This document shows positions 6,459 to 8,776 of a stretch of 8,776 nt of DNA, piece by piece. This DNA comes from Streptosporangiaceae bacterium (GTDB lineage Bacteria > Actinomycetota > Actinomycetes > Streptosporangiales > Streptosporangiaceae). The stretch's first letter is position 1, and the number at the start of each line of letters is the position of its first letter. The notes under the pieces are model-generated. The model searched no databases. It saw only the letters and a list, made by a program, of their open reading frames with translations, and was not told the origin of the DNA. Location: contig JASHTT010000701.1 of assembly GCA_030040415.1 (NCBI GenBank), positions 1-8,776 on the forward strand, written 5' to 3'. A program made the position numbers and the translations under genes.

Positions 6459-6492
6459 CGCCGCCAGTAGCCGCCTGCGCGGCCGCCGGCCC

Positions 6493-7266
6493 TCACGTGG
6501 CTGACAGGCCGCCGTCGACCCGGATCGTCTGGCCGGTCAGGTAGTCGCTGGCCGGCCCGGCGAGGAACACCGCCGCGCCGGCGAGGTCGTCCGGCAGGCC
6601 GTTGCGCCCGATCATCGTCCGGGCGGCCAGGGCAGCTACCCGGGCCGGGTCGGCGGACGCCTCGGCGGTCAGCGGGGTGATCACGAATCCTGGGCAGAGC
6701 GCGTTGCAGCGGACACCGCCATGAGCCCAGGCTTCGGCCTGCGACCGCGTCAAGGCGGCGAGGCCGCCCTTGGCAGCGCCGTAGCCGCCGCTGTTGCCGA
6801 ACGCGCGCTCGGCCTGCTGGGACGTGACGTTGACAATCCGGCCCCAGCCGCGGGCCGCCATCTGCGGGCCGAATCGCTGGCCGAGCAGGAACGGCGCGGT
6901 GAGGTTGACGGCTATCAGTTCGTCCCATTGCGCGGCCGTCAGTTCCGCCAGCGGCGGGCGCAGGTTCACCCCAGCACAGTTCACCAGGATGTCCGGTGCC
7001 CCGAAGACCCCCTCGGCCTGTTTCGCAGCGCGGTCGAGCGCCACCCGGTCGGCTAGGTCCGCGCTGACCCAGCCTGCCCTTGCGCCGGCCGCCTGCAATT
7101 CCGCCACGGTGTCGGCGAGCGGCTCCGGCCTGCGGGCGACGAGCACGACAGACGCCCCAGCGCGGCCGAAGGCTAGCGCGATCGCCCGGCCGATGCCCGA
7201 ACTGCCGCCGGTCACCACGGCGACGCGTTCGCCGAGCGAGAAGAGCCGGTCGAGATAGGAAGTCAT
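6493..7266 (-). CDS. Short-chain dehydrogenase/reductase (classical SDR)
   Basis: This 257-residue cytoplasmic NAD(P)(H)-dependent oxidoreductase has the usual length of classical SDRs. The cofactor-binding motif is TGGSSGIG (19-26), with NCAG at 96-99 in place of NNAG. The catalytic residues are N121, S149, Y162 and K166 (YGAAK). The PG motif is P192-G193, and the C-terminal RVDGG (249-253) is typical of the 3-oxoacyl-ACP reductase / gluconate 5-dehydrogenase-like branch. ARR (44-46) after beta-2 suggests NADPH preference; this is an inference. The substrate cannot be named. It is divergent from an alpha/beta hydrolase with 29 bp between start codons, and its 3' end is convergent with the secreted-protein gene (34 bp between). 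No good Shine-Dalgarno sequence lies close to the ATG; a TGTAAT hexamer 5 bases upstream would allow leaderless transcription. Confidence 0.9.
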   Translation of the reverse strand: MTSYLDRLFSLGERVAVVTGGSSGIGRAIALAFGRAGASVVLVARRPEPLADTVAELQAAGARAGWVSADLADRVALDRAAKQAEGVFGAPDILVNCAGVNLRPPLAELTAAQWDELIAVNLTAPFLLGQRFGPQMAARGWGRIVNVTSQQAERAFGNSGGYGAAKGGLAALTRSQAEAWAHGGVRCNALCPGFVITPLTAEASADPARVAALAARTMIGRNGLPDDLAGAAVFLAGPASDYLTGQTIRVDGGLSAT

Positions 7267-7277
7267 GGTCTATTACA

Positions 7278-7286
7278 TTCCTGGAA
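7278..7286. promoter_or_regulatory. Possible operator palindrome between SDR and hydrolase genes
   Basis: TTCCTGGAA is a perfect inverted repeat (TTCC, one central base, GGAA) in the 29-bp gap between two divergent genes. It overlaps the hydrolase Shine-Dalgarno region. A protein bound here could affect both genes, but nine bases is short and no regulator gene is in the window. Confidence 0.25.
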
Positions 7287-7290
7287 AGGG
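7285..7290 (+). promoter_or_regulatory. Ribosome-binding site choosing GTG 7296 for the hydrolase
   Basis: AAAGGG ends 5 bases before GTG 7296. The alternative ATG 7311 has GGGGAG (7304-7309) only one base away, too close to work well. The GTG is therefore preferred. Confidence 0.5.
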
Positions 7291-7295
7291 AACGG

Positions 7296-8213
7296 GTGGC
7301 GTCGGGGAGCATGTCGTCGGGACGGCTGGTCAGCGTCAACCGGACGAGACTATTCGTCGACGATCGCGGCGACATAGGCGCACCGCCCGTGTTGTTCGTG
7401 CACGGCGGCCCGGGCCAGGGCTGTTACGACTTCATGTACGCGCAGGGCGACTTGCTCGCCCGCAAGCTGCGGGTCATCGGCGTTGACCAGCGCGGCACGC
7501 TGCGCTCCGATCCGCTGCCGGCCGTGCCGCCGCTATCTGCCGAGCTTCTGGTCGCCGACTTCGAGGCGCTGCGTGCGAGGCTACGGATCGAGTCATGGGC
7601 GGTGCTCGGCCACTCGGCCGGCGCGGGCTACGCGCTGCGCTACGTCACTAGCCATCCGGGTGCTGTCCGCGGCGTGATCTTCGACTGCCCGTGCTGGGAC
7701 GCCGACATGAGTGACAGGTACCGGCTGCCAGTGGTCGCTCGCCGGCTGGAGGAACTCGGTCAGCTACCAGACGCGGAACGGTGCAGGGAACTGGCGGCCA
7801 AATCCGGCCGGCTGACGTTCAGTGACGGCACGCGGCAGGCGATGCAAACTCTCGGCGCACACTACCTGGAGCAGTTCTTCCACGACCGGGGTGCCGCGGC
7901 CGGCTTCACCGCGCTGCTGGAGGCTTCCGGCCTCACGCCTGAGCAGTGGCAGCGCGGCAACTCGCACTGGCCGCTGCGCGCCGCCATGTACGAGTCTGTG
8001 CTGCCGCTGCTCGCCCGGGTGCGGCGGCCAGCGTTGCTGATGCGCGGCCAAGACGATCTCGTCACCACGCCGGACATGATCGCGGCATTTGAGCGGACGA
8101 TAGCTGGGGCCGTCGTCCGGACCTTTGGTTCGTCTGGTCACTTCGGCTATCTGGAAGAACCCGCCGAGTACGGCGCCGCGGTCACCGAGTTCGTGCTGGC
8201 GCACGCCGGCTGA
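7296..8213 (+). CDS. Alpha/beta hydrolase, prolyl iminopeptidase-like (S33-type)
   Basis: This 305-residue cytoplasmic serine hydrolase has the oxyanion-hole motif HGGPG (36-40) and DQRG (64-67) typical of the proline iminopeptidase/S33 group. The nucleophile elbow is GHSAG (105-109, S107), the acid is D254 in RGQDDLVTTPD, and the base is H282 in SSGHFGYLEEP. A helical cap occupies about 130-230. Two departures from true prolyl iminopeptidases are visible: the elbow is GHSAG rather than GGSWG, and DQRG is followed by TLRS rather than a G-x-S pattern. The substrate may therefore be an ester, lactone or amide rather than an N-terminal proline. The start GTG 7296 is chosen on its ribosome-binding site; ATG 7311 is possible. 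The divergent SDR may act in the same pathway, and the downstream ATPase gene begins 27 bases after this stop. Confidence 0.88.
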   Translation: MASGSMSSGRLVSVNRTRLFVDDRGDIGAPPVLFVHGGPGQGCYDFMYAQGDLLARKLRVIGVDQRGTLRSDPLPAVPPLSAELLVADFEALRARLRIESWAVLGHSAGAGYALRYVTSHPGAVRGVIFDCPCWDADMSDRYRLPVVARRLEELGQLPDAERCRELAAKSGRLTFSDGTRQAMQTLGAHYLEQFFHDRGAAAGFTALLEASGLTPEQWQRGNSHWPLRAAMYESVLPLLARVRRPALLMRGQDDLVTTPDMIAAFERTIAGAVVRTFGSSGHFGYLEEPAEYGAAVTEFVLAHAG

Positions 8214-8230
8214 GGGCGGACAATAGCGGC

Positions 8231-8236
8231 AGGAGG
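8231..8236 (+). promoter_or_regulatory. Ribosome-binding site of the AAA+ ATPase
   Basis: A full AGGAGG stands 4 bases before GTG 8241 and defines the start of the ATPase gene, which otherwise has no stop within the window. Confidence 0.75.
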
Positions 8237-8240
8237 ACTG

Positions 8241-8776
8241 GTGAACAGTTCCATCGCAGTGGAGGCCCTGGCCGTGGCGGTGTCGGCCGGCGTTCCCGTG
8301 CTGCTGTGGGGCAGCCCGGGGACCGGCAAGACATCAGCTGTTGTCGCGCTGGCGGACGGGCTGGGCTGGCCGGTCGAGGTGGTGATCGGGTCGATACGAG
8401 AGCCGTCGGACTTCGCCGGGCTGCCGGTCGTGATCGACGGCGCGGTGCATCTCGCGCCGCCGCGGTGGGCGCAGCGGCTCAGGGACGCCGAGCGCGGCCT
8501 GCTGTTCCTCGACGAGCTGACCACCGCACCGCCGGCCGTGCAGGCCGCGATGCTGCGGGTGATCCTGGAACGGGTCGTCGGTGATGTCACGCTGCCGCCC
8601 GGAGTTCGTGTCGTGGCCGCCGCCAATCCCCCTGAGCAGGCCGCCGACGGCTGGGAACTGGCACCGCCGCTGGCTAACCGGCTCGTCCACCTGGACTGGC
8701 CGGTCGAGGCGAAATCGGTGGCACGCGGACTCGCGGTGGGCTTCCCGACGCCCGTGCTTGTCGGCTTGGAGCAGCG
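8241..8776 (+). CDS. MoxR-like AAA+ ATPase (partial, runs off the window)
   Basis: The first 178 residues are present, with no stop before the window ends. Walker A is GSPGTGKT (24-31), Walker B is LLFLDE (87-92) and sensor 1 is N129 in AAANP. ANR (145-147) lies where this family carries a conserved basic residue near the subunit interface. The pattern fits the MoxR / dynein-related AAA_5 group: hexameric cytoplasmic ATPases that act as chaperones and usually work with a von Willebrand factor A domain protein encoded next to them. GTG 8241 is supported by AGGAGG. The gap to the preceding hydrolase is 27 bases, so co-transcription is likely, though a functional link is unproven. The client is unknown. 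A VWA-domain or DUF2201-type metallopeptidase-like gene is expected just downstream of the window. Confidence 0.88.
   Translation, partial: MNSSIAVEALAVAVSAGVPVLLWGSPGTGKTSAVVALADGLGWPVEVVIGSIREPSDFAGLPVVIDGAVHLAPPRWAQRLRDAERGLLFLDELTTAPPAVQAAMLRVILERVVGDVTLPPGVRVVAAANPPEQAADGWELAPPLANRLVHLDWPVEAKSVARGLAVGFPTPVLVGLEQ

Noticed and set aside
6481..6491. GGCCGCCGGCC inverted repeat between convergent genes as a terminator
   Set aside because: A four-base stem with a three-base loop and no U-rich tail is too weak, and such repeats are common by chance in DNA this GC-rich.
6455..7375. 306-codon minus-strand frame overlapping the SDR
   Set aside because: The SDR frame contains every expected catalytic motif; this one is an out-of-frame shadow.

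Overview
The window is GC-rich DNA with strong G/C preference at third codon positions, frequent GTG starts, tightly packed genes and a ParC of the type I recall from Streptomyces. Together these point to a high-GC actinomycete (Actinomycetota). The exact order cannot be fixed from the sequence; a Streptomyces/Streptosporangiales-like soil actinomycete is a reasonable guess. No tRNA, rRNA, CRISPR array, insertion sequence or other mobile element was recognised.

Layout. (1) Positions 44-2623, minus strand: parC, topoisomerase IV subunit A, an ordinary housekeeping gene. (2) Positions 2624-2870: divergent intergenic region with a possible -10 element for the rightward genes. (3) Positions 2871-6458, plus strand: a compact set of cell-envelope genes. 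In order these are a MauD-like thioredoxin-fold membrane protein that has lost both active-site cysteines, a MauE/DoxX-family membrane protein with a CRCFG motif, a true MauD-like protein with CPSC, a Tat-exported protein with 18 cysteines resembling the methylamine dehydrogenase light chain (MauA), a multi-pass membrane protein whose 5' end is unclear because of an in-frame TGA, and a Sec-secreted protein of unknown function with two mature cysteines. (4) Positions 6493-7266, minus strand: a classical short-chain dehydrogenase/reductase. (5) Positions 7296-8213, plus strand: an alpha/beta hydrolase with a prolyl-iminopeptidase-like HGGPG/DQRG signature, divergent from the SDR with only 29 bp between starts. 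(6) Positions 8241-8776, plus strand: the N-terminal part of a MoxR-like AAA+ ATPase that runs off the window.

The region worth attention is (3). It keeps the mauE-mauD-mauA order of methylamine/aromatic amine dehydrogenase loci. It has no mauB (heavy chain), no mauC (amicyanin) and no mauG (TTQ-forming dihaem enzyme) in view. The light-chain-like protein keeps one tryptophan in the position of the first TTQ tryptophan and lacks the C-terminal segment that carries the second. My inference is that this is an orphan disulfide-maturation and export module for a cysteine-rich MauA-fold protein that is probably not a conventional methylamine dehydrogenase. It may use a different cofactor, or none.
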